A stretch of DNA of 64,000 bases from Prosthecochloris sp. (GCA_015482705.2 JADMLA020000022.1:35001-99000); one strand, 5' to 3'; positions 53,443 through 62,881 are shown, counted from the first letter of the stretch. Numbers and translations are program-made. Notes: a model not told the origin generated them from the letters alone.

Positions 53443-55703
53443 GATTCTTTATCAATGGCGTTGTGCAGGGGGTCGGGTTCAGACCCTTTGTTTTTCGTCT
53501 TGCAAAAGAAGCGGGTTTCAGGGGTTTTATACGCAACACCTCTTTGGGGGTCTGTATAGAGGTGCAGAGCGGCAGTGCCGAGAAGCTTGGTCTTTTCAGA
53601 CGGGAACTTTTCGAGAAAGCACCTCCTCTTGCAAAAATTACGTCATGTGAGGTTACGGAGATTGCTGTGGAAGAGGAGAGTGATTTTTTCATTGTTCCCT
53701 CCGATGACACAGGAGCAATTCAGACTATGGTATCCCCGGATTTTGGTATTTGCGGGGATTGCCGGATGGAGCTGCTCGATGTTTCCAACCGGAGGTATGC
53801 ATATTCTTTCATCAATTGCACGAACTGCGGACCGCGCTATACCATTATTGAAAGGGTTCCTTACGACCGTCCTTACACCTCGATGAAGCAGTTCACGATG
53901 TGCCCTGATTGCGAGGCCGAGTATCGGGATCCGATGAACAGAAGATTCCATGCGCAGCCAAACGCATGTCCTGATTGTGGGCCGGTACTCGACATGCTTG
54001 ATCAGAACGGTAAAACGGTCGATTGCATCGATCCTTTGGAGTTTGCTCTCGACATGCTTCGAAAAGGATCGATTGTTGCGGTGAAGGGTATCGGAGGATT
54101 CCATCTTGCCGTAAACGCTTTTGATGCTGCTGCTGTTTGCCGTCTGAGAAAGCGAAAAAGGAGGGAAGAAAAGCCTTTCGCCTTGATGGTAAAGGATATT
54201 GAAACTGCTGAAAGGTTCTGTAGAATCAATGATGAGGAACGCCGGGCACTTCTTTCTCCACAAGCACCTGTTGTTCTCCTGAAACAAAAGGAAGCTTTTT
54301 TTTCGGATGATGTCGCACCCGGTAACGACCGTTTGGGTATCATGCTGCCGTATTCACCTCTTCATGTTGTAATGATGGAACGGGGCCCTTCGGTTCTTGT
54401 CATGACCAGTGCAAATTGTTCCGATGAACCCATCGTTATCGAAAACAGCGAAGCAGTCGAACGTCTCGGCGGAATTGCCGACGGTTATCTTGTACACAAT
54501 CGCGCGATTTATCTCAGATGCGACGATTCCGTAGTGGTTCATATGTCAGGAAAAATACGGCCAATAAGACGTAGCCGAGGGTATGCGCCCTCTCCGATTC
54601 TCCTTTCTGCAGATGGTCCGCCGGTTTTTGCTGCGGGAGCCGAAATAAAGAATACCGTTTGCCTGCTTAAAGGGAAAAGTGCAATAGTGAGCCAACATAT
54701 CGGAGACCTGAAAAATTACGAGGCTTACAGTCATTTTCTCAAAGTCTCCGAACACCTTCAGAGTATTTTTCAAGTTTCTCCGGAACTACTGGTCTGCGAT
54801 ATGCACCCGTCCTATCTATCGACTCGCTGGGTTTGGGAACAGAACGATTTGCCGTATTTGCAGGTACAGCACCACCATGCTCATTTGGCATCTTGCCTTG
54901 CCGAGAACCGCTGCGATGATCCTGTTATCGGGCTTATTCTCGATGGGGCAGGGTATGGAACGGATGGGACAAGCTGGGGCGGTGAAGTGCTGATTGGAGA
55001 TGCGGCCGAAGTTTTTCGCTTCGCCTCTTTTGAGCCGGTTCCCTTGCCCGGTGGCGATGCCGCGGTGTTCCATCCCTGGAAGGTTGCAGTCGGATACCTT
55101 TCCTGCTGTTTCGACACTTTTCCCGAGCTTGCTTTTCTGAAGGGTAAGGATACTTCGGGTGTGATTCAATTACTTGAAAAAGGTATCAATTCTCCTCTTA
55201 CAACAAGCTGTGGCCGGCTTTTTGATGCTGTCGCCGCCATAACCGGATTGCGGATGGATATCAGTTATGAGGGGCAAGCGGCAATTGAACTCATGCACGC
55301 GGCTGGAACAGTCGAGGGAGAACCTTATTCATGTGAAATGGTTTCGACAGGTCCTGACAGATGGATGCTTTCGGTTTCATCTCTGATCCACGGCATAGTC
55401 AATGATGTTCGTTCTGGGAGGAGCGTTTCGTCTATCAGCAGAAATTTTCATGCTTCACTCGTTGTTTTGCTTTTGACTGTCATAGAAAAGGCCACGGCTT
55501 TTTCCGGAATTCGCAAGGTGGCGCTCAGTGGAGGTGTTTTTCAGAACATCTTGCTTTTCGACGCTCTTGTTTCAAAACTCGAGAAAAAAGGTTATACAGT
55601 TCTTGCCCATACTCAGGTACCTTGTAATGATGGAGGTATTTCTCTCGGACAGGCGGTGATCGGCAGGGAGTATCTCAAGGGCAAGTATAAGGGGATCATG
55701 TAA
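53403..55703 (+). CDS. hypF: Carbamoyltransferase HypF
   Basis: A 766-residue protein that makes the thiocarbamate precursor of the CN ligands of NiFe hydrogenase. Domains in order: acylphosphatase (GVVQGVGFRPFVFRLA, residues about 10-95), zinc-finger pairs (CGDC, CTNCGPRY, CPDCEAEY, CPDCG), a YrdC-like domain (about 200-390) and a Kae1-like carbamoyltransferase domain (QHHHAHLASCLAE, DGAGYGTDGTSWGGE, ALSGGVFQN). The ATG at 53412 is an alternative start. Length is normal. Confidence 0.96.
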   Translation: MDRMAEVKTEKRLRFFINGVVQGVGFRPFVFRLAKEAGFRGFIRNTSLGVCIEVQSGSAEKLGLFRRELFEKAPPLAKITSCEVTEIAVEEESDFFIVPSDDTGAIQTMVSPDFGICGDCRMELLDVSNRRYAYSFINCTNCGPRYTIIERVPYDRPYTSMKQFTMCPDCEAEYRDPMNRRFHAQPNACPDCGPVLDMLDQNGKTVDCIDPLEFALDMLRKGSIVAVKGIGGFHLAVNAFDAAAVCRLRKRKRREEKPFALMVKDIETAERFCRINDEERRALLSPQAPVVLLKQKEAFFSDDVAPGNDRLGIMLPYSPLHVVMMERGPSVLVMTSANCSDEPIVIENSEAVERLGGIADGYLVHNRAIYLRCDDSVVVHMSGKIRPIRRSRGYAPSPILLSADGPPVFAAGAEIKNTVCLLKGKSAIVSQHIGDLKNYEAYSHFLKVSEHLQSIFQVSPELLVCDMHPSYLSTRWVWEQNDLPYLQVQHHHAHLASCLAENRCDDPVIGLILDGAGYGTDGTSWGGEVLIGDAAEVFRFASFEPVPLPGGDAAVFHPWKVAVGYLSCCFDTFPELAFLKGKDTSGVIQLLEKGINSPLTTSCGRLFDAVAAITGLRMDISYEGQAAIELMHAAGTVEGEPYSCEMVSTGPDRWMLSVSSLIHGIVNDVRSGRSVSSISRNFHASLVVLLLTVIEKATAFSGIRKVALSGGVFQNILLFDALVSKLEKKGYTVLAHTQVPCNDGGISLGQAVIGREYLKGKYKGIM

Positions 55704-55816
55704 AAGCCGGATGTGCCGGAATGCCATGAGTTCAGATCAGAAGAGACTGTATTTTCGGTCGGGACAGCATGGAAACGAATTGGTGATTCACAAGTCCAAT
55801 AAATCGGAGAGTGACA

Positions 55817-56044
55817 ATGTGTTTGGCTATACCAGGGAAAGTTGTTGCGATTAGCGATGAAAACGGATTGAAAATGGGAACTGTCGATGTCAACGGTTCT
55901 CTGATAAAAGCTTGTCTCGAGTATGTTCCCGATATCCGGATCGGGCAGTATACTATCGTCCATGCCGGATTTGCTTTGAAGATAATCGATGAGAAAGAAG
56001 CTGCTGAAAGCCTCGAAATTTGGGATGAACTGTTACGAAAATAA
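55817..56044 (+). CDS. hypC: HypC/HybG-family hydrogenase maturation chaperone
   Basis: From the ATG at 55817 the product is 75 residues and begins MCLAIPGKV, the invariant HypC start with functional Cys2; a GTG two codons upstream would bury this cysteine. GGAG lies 8 nt before the ATG. With HypD it carries the Fe(CN)2CO unit to the large subunit. It lies between hypF (113-bp gap) and hypD (80-bp gap). Confidence 0.95.
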   Translation: MCLAIPGKVVAISDENGLKMGTVDVNGSLIKACLEYVPDIRIGQYTIVHAGFALKIIDEKEAAESLEIWDELLRK

Positions 56045-56124
56045 AGGGGTGTCCTGATAGATAAACTACGGCGGCTCATCGTTCCTCCGGTTGGAGGAGG
56101 TATCGAGTCATCAAACGGTACATT

Positions 56125-57216
56125 ATGAAATTCATCGACGAATACAGGAACAGCGACAGGGCTCGAGGCATTCTCGAGAAAATCGAGGATACTGTGACAA
56201 AGCCCTGGACGATCATGGAAATCTGTGGGGGGCAGACTCATTCCATTATCAGAAACGGGATCGATCAGCTCCTTCCCGATGAAGTCAGGTTGATTCACGG
56301 GCCGGGTTGTCCGGTTTGTGTTACACCTCTCGAGATCCTCGATCGTGCATTGTCGATTGTATCGAAGCCCGGGGTTATTCTTGCAAGTTTCGGTGACATG
56401 CTTCGCGTGCCTGGAAGCAGAGAGACTCTTTTGGCTGCAAGAAGCAGGGGGGCCGATGTCCGAGTTGTATTTTCTCCTCTGGAAGCGTTGAAAATCGCAA
56501 GAGAGAACCCGCACCATGAAGTTTTTTTTCTTGCCGTAGGTTTTGAAACAACCGCTCCTGGAAATGCAATGGCTGTGAAACAGGCCGCAAGAGAGAATCT
56601 GCAAAATTTCAGCGAACTTGTCAGTCAGTTCATGGTGCCTCCTGCAATGCGGACAATACTTTCCTCTGAGAATAATCTGGTTCAGGGGTTTCTCGCTGCA
56701 GGGCATGTTTGTACGGTTACGGGTTACGAAGAGTATGAACGCATCGGTGAAGAATTTCATGTCCCGATCGTTCCTACAGGCTTTGAGCCGGTGGATATCC
56801 TTTCAGGAATATTACGGGTAATACAAATGCTTGAATCAGGAGTATGCGGTGTACATAATGAGTACGGTCGGGTTGTGAGTCGAGAAGGGAATCCGGTGGC
56901 AAGGAAGGTTGTCGATGAAGTCTTTCACGTTACGGATGGACTCTGGCGTGGCATAGGGGTCATTCCGCGAAGCGGCCTGCTGCTGCGTAAAGAATTTTCC
57001 TCCTTCGATGCAGAAAAGAAATTCAACGTTGTTGGCATACAGTCGGACGAATCACCGTTATGCAAGAGCGGGGAAGTGCTGCGGGGTATGATTACACCTG
57101 AGAGTTGTGAGGCTTTCGGCAAGGAGTGCACTCCTTCGATGCCTCTCGGTGCACCTATGGTTTCAGCTGAAGGGGCGTGTGCAGCATATTATAAATATCA
57201 TTGGAAAGCGTTGTGA
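56125..57216 (+). CDS. hypD: Hydrogenase maturation factor HypD
   Basis: A 363-residue [4Fe-4S] scaffold protein on which Fe(CN)2CO is built. Conserved motifs are MEICGGQTHSI (C34), HGPGCPVCVTP (C62, C65), FETTAPG, CGVHNEYGR and the C-terminal FGKECTPSMPLGAPMVSAEGACAAYY. Length is typical. Confidence 0.96.
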   Translation: MKFIDEYRNSDRARGILEKIEDTVTKPWTIMEICGGQTHSIIRNGIDQLLPDEVRLIHGPGCPVCVTPLEILDRALSIVSKPGVILASFGDMLRVPGSRETLLAARSRGADVRVVFSPLEALKIARENPHHEVFFLAVGFETTAPGNAMAVKQAARENLQNFSELVSQFMVPPAMRTILSSENNLVQGFLAAGHVCTVTGYEEYERIGEEFHVPIVPTGFEPVDILSGILRVIQMLESGVCGVHNEYGRVVSREGNPVARKVVDEVFHVTDGLWRGIGVIPRSGLLLRKEFSSFDAEKKFNVVGIQSDESPLCKSGEVLRGMITPESCEAFGKECTPSMPLGAPMVSAEGACAAYYKYHWKAL

Positions 57217-57296
57217 TGCCGGGGTGCGGAGCACGTGAGAAAAAAAGCTGCAGATGAAGATCCCGGTTCGAATCATTCATCAAATCAATATTTCTT

Positions 57297-58346
57297 ATGT
57301 CCTTCGAATTACAGTGTCCGGTTCCTCGTTTCAATCATGAAACCATTCAAATGGCTCATGGGGCAGGAGGTGTTCTGTCACGTGAACTGACCCGAAATGT
57401 TTTTCTCCCCTGTTTTGGTAACAGCGCGCTAGATTTACTGGATGACCAGGCAAAACTTTCAATCGGGGCTGAGAGGTTTGCCTTTACCACCGATACCTTC
57501 GTTATCAGCCCGATATTTTTTCCGGGAGGTACAATCGGTGATCTTGCCGTCAACGGGACCGTCAACGATTTGGCTGTAGGCGGGGCGATGCCGCTTTATC
57601 TCAGCGCAGGTTTCGTCCTTGAAGAGGGGTTTCCCCTTGTGGATCTCCAAAAAGTTGTAAGAAGTATGGCCGATGCCGCCTGCAAAGCAGGGGTGCAAAT
57701 TGTTACAGGTGACACAAAAGTGGTGGAAAGAGGGCAGTGTGATGGAATATTCATCAATACATCGGGCCTTGGCGTTATTAAAAATGGGATCGACATTTCC
57801 TGTATAAATCTCAAACCGGGCGACAGTATTATTGTTTCCGGAACCCTTGGGGATCATGGAATGGCTGTCATGGCAGCTCGTGAGGGCCTTTCTTTTCAGT
57901 CGGAGATCATAAGCGACACGATGTCTCTCTGTGAGTTGATTTCCGAAATACTGGATGAAGTACCCGAAGTTCATGCCATGAGGGATCCTACAAGAGGAGG
58001 GCTTGCCGCTACGTTGAACGAACTTGCAGAGGCCTCCGGGAAAGGTATCGTTCTCGAGGAATCGGCTTTTCCTGTTCGCCCGGATGTTCAGGGTGCATGT
58101 GAGCTCCTCGGTATCGATCCACTCAATGTCGCAAATGAAGGCAAGGTTGTCGTTGCCGTACCGCGTCAAAGCGCAGGAAAAGTATTACGGATTATGCAGC
58201 AGCAAACGTATCCATCAGCTGGAAATGCTGCGATAATAGGAGAGGTGGTCGATGATCATCCGGGAATGGTTATTATCCGTACATTGTTGGGAAGCAGGCG
58301 TATTTTGGAAATGCCTCTGGGTGAACAGCTGCCCAGGATCTGTTGA
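57297..58346 (+). CDS. hypE: Hydrogenase maturation factor HypE
   Basis: A 349-residue AIRS/PurM-like enzyme that dehydrates the thiocarbamate on its own C-terminal cysteine to thiocyanate. The C-terminus is LPRIC, with Cys349 as acceptor. The N-terminal AHGAGGVLSRELTRNVF, FTTDTFVISP, IFFPGGTIGDLAVNGTVNDLAVGG and MRDPTRGGLAATLNELA are diagnostic. It ends the hyp set; the hybrid kinase follows 122 bp downstream on the same strand. Confidence 0.96.
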   Translation: MSFELQCPVPRFNHETIQMAHGAGGVLSRELTRNVFLPCFGNSALDLLDDQAKLSIGAERFAFTTDTFVISPIFFPGGTIGDLAVNGTVNDLAVGGAMPLYLSAGFVLEEGFPLVDLQKVVRSMADAACKAGVQIVTGDTKVVERGQCDGIFINTSGLGVIKNGIDISCINLKPGDSIIVSGTLGDHGMAVMAAREGLSFQSEIISDTMSLCELISEILDEVPEVHAMRDPTRGGLAATLNELAEASGKGIVLEESAFPVRPDVQGACELLGIDPLNVANEGKVVVAVPRQSAGKVLRIMQQQTYPSAGNAAIIGEVVDDHPGMVIIRTLLGSRRILEMPLGEQLPRIC

Positions 58347-58354
58347 AACGTTTT

Positions 58355-58397
58355 CCTGTTGATATTGGTGTTCGATAAAAGTAAATTAATCAACAGG
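58355..58397. repeat. Inverted repeat between hypE and the kinase gene
   Basis: Perfect 9-bp arms CCTGTTGAT/ATCAACAGG flank a 25-nt loop, starting 8 bp after the hypE stop. There is no T run typical of a terminator. It might limit read-through or bind a regulator. Confidence 0.3.
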
Positions 58398-58468
58398 CTG
58401 TTTTGCAAGTCGCTTGCATAATGTATATGCACAACGCTGTCGAAAAAGGCTGTTAAACGTCTACCCTG

Positions 58469-60478
58469 ATGAACCAGTCGCAAGGTCGTAGAGAAGATGG
58501 ATCCCGTATCGGGTATGAAATGCTGGAATTTCGTCCTGAATGGCAGTTTGACGATCCGAAGACCGGTGCATATTACCACAGTGCAGTTATTCCCGGAAAG
58601 CTTTTTTTTACTTCTCTGGGAGGTGATATTCAAACCGAAACCGTACAGAATACGATCCCTTTCATCGAACGGGTTTTTGCTGACGGTATGCTTGAAAACT
58701 GTGAATATATAAGGATAGCCGATTATTCAGAGGTAACCAAGGCATCGATCAATGCAAGGATACTCTATGCAGGTACGATAAACAGGCTCAATACTTCTTA
58801 TAATTCCCATCCCACCGTTACGTATATCTGCGGCGCGTCGCATCTTCTCAAAACGATGCTGCGGATTTTTTCACGCGTTGTCAAACAACCATTCGTTTAC
58901 GTCGACTCTGTTGAAGAAGCTTTCCAAAATTTAAACAGCGACAGTGTTTCTGCTGTGCCTGCGCCGTCGGATGATGTCGTTGTGTCACGGAGAGAGATCG
59001 ATAATTTTGCGGCGATGTGCGGCAATATTTTGTTTGGAAAAAAAGATGGCAACCATGGTGCCGGCGATTATCTTGCGCCCGATCATCCCCTCAATGAACT
59101 CTACAAGATCATCATGGTTTTTCATGATGATTTACTGGAACTTCAGAAGAAGGAGGTAGAGCAGAAGCAGGAAATAGAATTTGCGCTTGAAGATGCAAGG
59201 AAGCTCAATGAAAAACTAATAGAAGAAAAACAAAACGTTGAAAAGAAAGAACAGGTACAGCTCAGACTCATCAATCGTCTGAAAAGGGCACGTATGCAGG
59301 CTGAAAGCGCCAACAAGGCTAAAAGCGAGTTTCTCGCCAATATATCCCATGAGATTCGTACGCCACTGCATGCGGTTATAGGGATGACTGAGCTCTTGAT
59401 CGAAACCAAACTGGATAAAGATCAGCGATATTATACCGACACGTTGTATTCGAGTGCAAAGATGTTGTTAATGCTGATCAATGATATTCTTGATTTCAGC
59501 AGAATAGATGCAGGGCATATCGATGAAGAGAAAAGCACCTTCAATCTCCGTCAGCTATTTCTCGACATCATAGCGATAATGAAGGAAAAAGCGAGCTATA
59601 AAGGTTTGGTTCTGGTAGGCAATGTAGACGAAGGTATTCCGGAGACACTTTCCGGTTATGCCGAATACATCAAGCAGGTGCTCCTGAATCTGATTCAAAA
59701 TGCTATCAAGTTTACCTATAGAGGGCAGGTTACGGTAACCGCCAAGGTTGTTTCTGAAACCGGAGAACAGGTTGTCATCAAGATGTCTGTGCAGGATACG
59801 GGTATCGGTATTCCTGAAGAGCAGCAGGAGCAGATTTTTCAGCCTTTTACCCAGATCGACGCCTCATCTACCCGAAAAGAAGGAGGGACCGGGCTGGGCC
59901 TTGCTATCGTGAGAAAGCTGGTAAACCTCATGGGGGGAGAGATCAGGTTGAAAAGCAACGAGAGAGAAGGGTCGACGTTCAGTTTTTCACTTGTTTTCGA
60001 CAAAACCCGGGATGAACCCGACCATGCGGTGGCTAGCTGTAAAGAAGGCCAGATTGTCAGAGACCTGAACAATGTTTCTGGAAAAACTCTTGAAAAAAAG
60101 CTTGTTTTGCTGGTTGAGGACAACACGATCAATCAGAAGGTGGCCCGGGCAATGCTTGAAAAAATGGGTTATACGATCGATATCGCCTTTAACGGAGCGG
60201 AAGCGGTTGAAGCACTTCAGCAAAAAAAATATGGCTTGGTTCTGATGGATCTGCAGATGCCTGTTATGGATGGTTATGAAGCGACGAAAGTGATAAGAAG
60301 TTCCGGAAAGGTGCTTGACAGCGAGATTCCTATCATTGCCATGACGGCCAATGCATCAAAGGAAGACCGGCAGCAATGCCTCGATGCGGGTATGGACGAT
60401 TACGTTCCAAAACCGGTCGAACGTAAGGTGATGCAGAATATGCTGCAGCGCTGGCTGCCGCTTCCCGATGACCGGTGA
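58469..60478 (+). CDS. Soluble hybrid histidine kinase with unassigned N-terminal domain
   Basis: A 669-residue protein without membrane segments. Residues 1-160 form an alpha/beta domain I cannot name. A coiled coil follows (about 222-285), then a HisKA domain with FLANISHEIRTPLHAV (His294), a HATPase domain (NLIQNAIKF, DTGIGIPEE, GGTGLGLAI) and a C-terminal receiver with LMDLQMPVMDGY (Asp594) and a late MTAN/KP pair. The predicted strand-helix order of the N-terminal domain recalls STAS/SpoIIAA-like folds (inference). The gene sits just after the hyp operon on the same strand, so a redox or hydrogen-related signal is possible but unproven. The ribosome-binding site is weak. Confidence 0.85.
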   Translation: MNQSQGRREDGSRIGYEMLEFRPEWQFDDPKTGAYYHSAVIPGKLFFTSLGGDIQTETVQNTIPFIERVFADGMLENCEYIRIADYSEVTKASINARILYAGTINRLNTSYNSHPTVTYICGASHLLKTMLRIFSRVVKQPFVYVDSVEEAFQNLNSDSVSAVPAPSDDVVVSRREIDNFAAMCGNILFGKKDGNHGAGDYLAPDHPLNELYKIIMVFHDDLLELQKKEVEQKQEIEFALEDARKLNEKLIEEKQNVEKKEQVQLRLINRLKRARMQAESANKAKSEFLANISHEIRTPLHAVIGMTELLIETKLDKDQRYYTDTLYSSAKMLLMLINDILDFSRIDAGHIDEEKSTFNLRQLFLDIIAIMKEKASYKGLVLVGNVDEGIPETLSGYAEYIKQVLLNLIQNAIKFTYRGQVTVTAKVVSETGEQVVIKMSVQDTGIGIPEEQQEQIFQPFTQIDASSTRKEGGTGLGLAIVRKLVNLMGGEIRLKSNEREGSTFSFSLVFDKTRDEPDHAVASCKEGQIVRDLNNVSGKTLEKKLVLLVEDNTINQKVARAMLEKMGYTIDIAFNGAEAVEALQQKKYGLVLMDLQMPVMDGYEATKVIRSSGKVLDSEIPIIAMTANASKEDRQQCLDAGMDDYVPKPVERKVMQNMLQRWLPLPDDR

Positions 60479-60509
60479 TTATCGATTGAACATGTCTTTT
60501 GCGGTGTTC

Positions 60510-61319
60510 TCAATGTACCCCTATGATAACGCTCGAAGCCTTGAACATTGCACAGGCTTTGCTTCCTTCCTTCAGGGCGAGGTTTTTTGAACTTTCTCGT
60601 GTTATTATCGATGTTATGATGTTGCTTCCGCCTATATCGAGATCGATTTCTACGTTGACCGGGCCATCGATAATTTTATCGACAGTCCCGAAGATCACAT
60701 TACGGGTACTTATTTTGGATACATCGATCTCTTTGCCGATGATTACGGAGCTTGACTTAATGATTGCATAAGCGGTCATTCTTTCCTCTAAACCCAGTTT
60801 GCCGATCGCATTGCTTGTTACAATGGCTGTTATTCGGATATCACCCTTGAGAGAAAGAATGATTTCGGCATTTACCGTTTCGCGTGTGATTTTTACGATG
60901 GTTCCGCTGAAAACATTTCTGGCACTGACTTTCACTGATATTCTTTTGAGAAATTGATAGAGCTTTTCCGGTTTTCCGAGGCGTTCTTCGAGGTTTTCAA
61001 GGAATTTCCGATGCTCTTCCTGTACTAGCCGATATTGCCTGAGGATTTTTCTGCCTTCAGGAGTCAGTCTCGTACCGCCTCCATCTTTGCCTCCGGTCGT
61101 TCGTTCTACAATGGCTTTTTCTGAAAGGTTGTTAATGGTGTTTATCAGCTGCCATGCAGTTTTGTAACTGATTCCTATATTTTTTGCCGCCTTGTTGATC
61201 GACCCAAGCTCATCGATTTGCTCGAGCAATACGATTCTGTCGGCACCGAGAAACCTGTTTTCGGATTTTCTGAACCAAAGGGTTCCTTCAAGTTCGATCG
61301 ATCTGTTTTGTGAGGACAT
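60510..61319 (-). CDS. modE: ModE-type molybdate-responsive transcriptional regulator
   Basis: A 269-residue protein with an N-terminal winged helix-turn-helix (DELGSINKAAKNIGISYKTAWQLINTINNL, then GGKDGGGTRLTPEG) and two C-terminal Mop/TOBE domains (about residues 132-200 and 203-269, each starting SARN or STRN and ending SSVIIG). This is the full ModE layout that binds molybdate and represses mod genes. It is last in the modA-modB-modE run, 71 bp after modB. A matching operator is found upstream of modA. Confidence 0.92.
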   Translation of the reverse strand: MSSQNRSIELEGTLWFRKSENRFLGADRIVLLEQIDELGSINKAAKNIGISYKTAWQLINTINNLSEKAIVERTTGGKDGGGTRLTPEGRKILRQYRLVQEEHRKFLENLEERLGKPEKLYQFLKRISVKVSARNVFSGTIVKITRETVNAEIILSLKGDIRITAIVTSNAIGKLGLEERMTAYAIIKSSSVIIGKEIDVSKISTRNVIFGTVDKIIDGPVNVEIDLDIGGSNIITSIITRESSKNLALKEGSKACAMFKASSVIIGVH

Positions 61320-61390
61320 CGATAAACTTACGTTTTCCTGAACATGAGCGCTTGCATAACGGTAAAATAGAGAAAATTATTGTACCTCTT

Positions 61391-62068
61391 TCAGCCTTTC
61401 AGCCGGTTCATACCGTAAAATGTCAGAATAGATATCAGGGCAAGCAGAGCCGAAAAAACCAGTGCTTTTTCGAGGTTTCCTTCGAAGACGGCGTTATAGA
61501 TCGCTAACGACATGGTTTCCGTTCTACCACTGATGTTGCCTCCAAGCATCAGTGTGATGCCTACTTCTCCGAACGACCTCCCAACCGAGAGCATGAGACC
61601 GGCAAGGACAACCTGTTTGATATTGGGAAGAGTGACTTGTAAAAAGGTCATAATTTCACTTTTTCCAAGGGCATAGGACGCTTCGGTAAGTGAGGTTTCC
61701 GTGTTTTCTATCGCTGACTGAACCGGTTTTACAACAAGCGGGAGCCCTGATAGAAATGCAGCGAGATACACCCCTGTCGGACTGAAGATGATTTCGATGC
61801 CTTTTGCGCTGAGAAACGGCCCGATGACACCATGTCTGCCAAGTATCAGGAGAAGAAGAAAACCTGTTGCAATAGGGGGAAATACGAGCGGGAGGGTTAC
61901 AAGCCCGTCAAGCAAGTTGTAGAATGGCGTTTTTTTTTGTGAGAGCAGATAGCCCAAGGAAATGCTGAAGACCGTATGAGAAACGAGCACTATTGCAGCG
62001 GTTTGGAGAGAGAGCATGACCGGACCTATGTCCCGGCAGCAGGAAAAAAAAGTACTGTGCAATATCAT
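61391..62068 (-). CDS. modB: Molybdate ABC transporter permease
   Basis: A 225-residue membrane protein with five or six hydrophobic segments. The EAA loop that contacts the ATPase reads LTEASYALGKSEIMTFLQVTLPNI, and VTLPLVFPPIATGFLLL and GRSFGEVGITLMLGGNI are typical of ModB. The ATG at 62068 overlaps the modA stop by 4 bp. The expected ATPase gene modC does not follow; modE does. Confidence 0.92.
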   Translation of the reverse strand: MILHSTFFSCCRDIGPVMLSLQTAAIVLVSHTVFSISLGYLLSQKKTPFYNLLDGLVTLPLVFPPIATGFLLLLILGRHGVIGPFLSAKGIEIIFSPTGVYLAAFLSGLPLVVKPVQSAIENTETSLTEASYALGKSEIMTFLQVTLPNIKQVVLAGLMLSVGRSFGEVGITLMLGGNISGRTETMSLAIYNAVFEGNLEKALVFSALLALISILTFYGMNRLKG

Positions 62069-62793
62069 TTCATTCCGTATTTACTCAGTATAGGGTGTAG
62101 CGTTTCAGTTTTCAGAAACGAGGTGAACGCCGTCGTTTCAGGATCATTTTCAAATCCCCGGAGCACGCCGACTTCAATGGTGACGGGGGTGTATGTTTTT
62201 TCGTTAACCGTTATGTAACCGCCAATCTTCTCTTTGAGCCAGAGCGCGTCGGTGAGGTTGATGAACCCCACGTCGATCTCACCTGTAATTAGGTACGCGG
62301 ATACTTGTGGTACGGTGGAGAATATCAGTAGTTTTTTATGCACTTTTTTCATCATTGTGCTACTGTTGAGAGACTCGGCGGCTGCAAGTCCATAAATCGC
62401 TTTCGCTGAATCGGGCATACCTATCCTGGTTATAGAGTCTCCTGGTATATCGAGAACGCTTTCCAGAGCTATTCCTTTGCGATAAGCAAGAACAAGTCTG
62501 CCATGTCCCATGTGATGAAAGGAAGAAAAGTCCAATCCTGAACGGTCGAGAAACTTTCTGTCTCCCAGGATGAGTGACACTTTACCGCTCAAGGCAGCCT
62601 GCGAGATGAGGTGTGACATGTTGCCAAATACGGGTGTGATTCTCTTGCCACTTTTTTTTTCGTACAGTGCGATGATTTCGAGCAGCGGTTGCTTGTAACC
62701 TGCTCCCGAGGCAATGGTGATTTCACCGGCGACAACAGTTCTTCCGAGTAGCAGGGTTATCAGCACAACTGCGGTTGTTATATTTTTTACCAT
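62065..62793 (-). CDS. modA: Molybdate-binding periplasmic protein
   Basis: From the ATG at 62793 the protein has 242 residues with a signal peptide (VVLITLLLGRTVVAG). An open frame reaching 63090 would cross the terminator and overlap the ferredoxin gene, so it is rejected. The mature start GEITIASGAGYKQPLLEI is the ModA opening that holds the oxyanion, and KVSLILGDRKFLDRSG and GEIDVGFINLTDALW fit the family. It captures molybdate for ModB. A ModE-like site lies 58-81 bp upstream. Confidence 0.88.
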   Translation of the reverse strand: MVKNITTAVVLITLLLGRTVVAGEITIASGAGYKQPLLEIIALYEKKSGKRITPVFGNMSHLISQAALSGKVSLILGDRKFLDRSGLDFSSFHHMGHGRLVLAYRKGIALESVLDIPGDSITRIGMPDSAKAIYGLAAAESLNSSTMMKKVHKKLLIFSTVPQVSAYLITGEIDVGFINLTDALWLKEKIGGYITVNEKTYTPVTIEVGVLRGFENDPETTAFTSFLKTETLHPILSKYGMK

Positions 62794-62850
62794 GGTCTTT
62801 TGCTGTTGTAAACGAACGTTCAAAGCGTTCTTCGCTGTTGAAAATGTAGT

Positions 62851-62874
62851 CGTTATTTCTTTTTGGTAATAACG
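62851..62874. promoter_or_regulatory. ModE operator-like site upstream of modA
   Basis: Outer arms CGTTATT and AATAACG are perfect inverted repeats (8 bp if the flanking T/A are counted). The total span is 24 bp, which equals the E. coli ModE consensus of two 9-bp half sites starting CGTTAT with a 6-bp spacer. It lies just after the ferredoxin terminator and before the modA start. The presence of a modE gene in the same operon suggests autoregulation. Confidence 0.75.
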
Positions 62875-62881
62875 ATTGGTA

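Noticed and set aside
55732..56760. 342-codon open frame on the minus strand
   Set aside because: It lies opposite hypC and the first half of hypD, both unmistakable. The antisense product resembles nothing.
57255..57290. CGGTTCGAATC resembling a tRNA T-loop
   Set aside because: No acceptor, D-arm or anticodon arm can be formed around it in the 80-bp gap between hypD and hypE.
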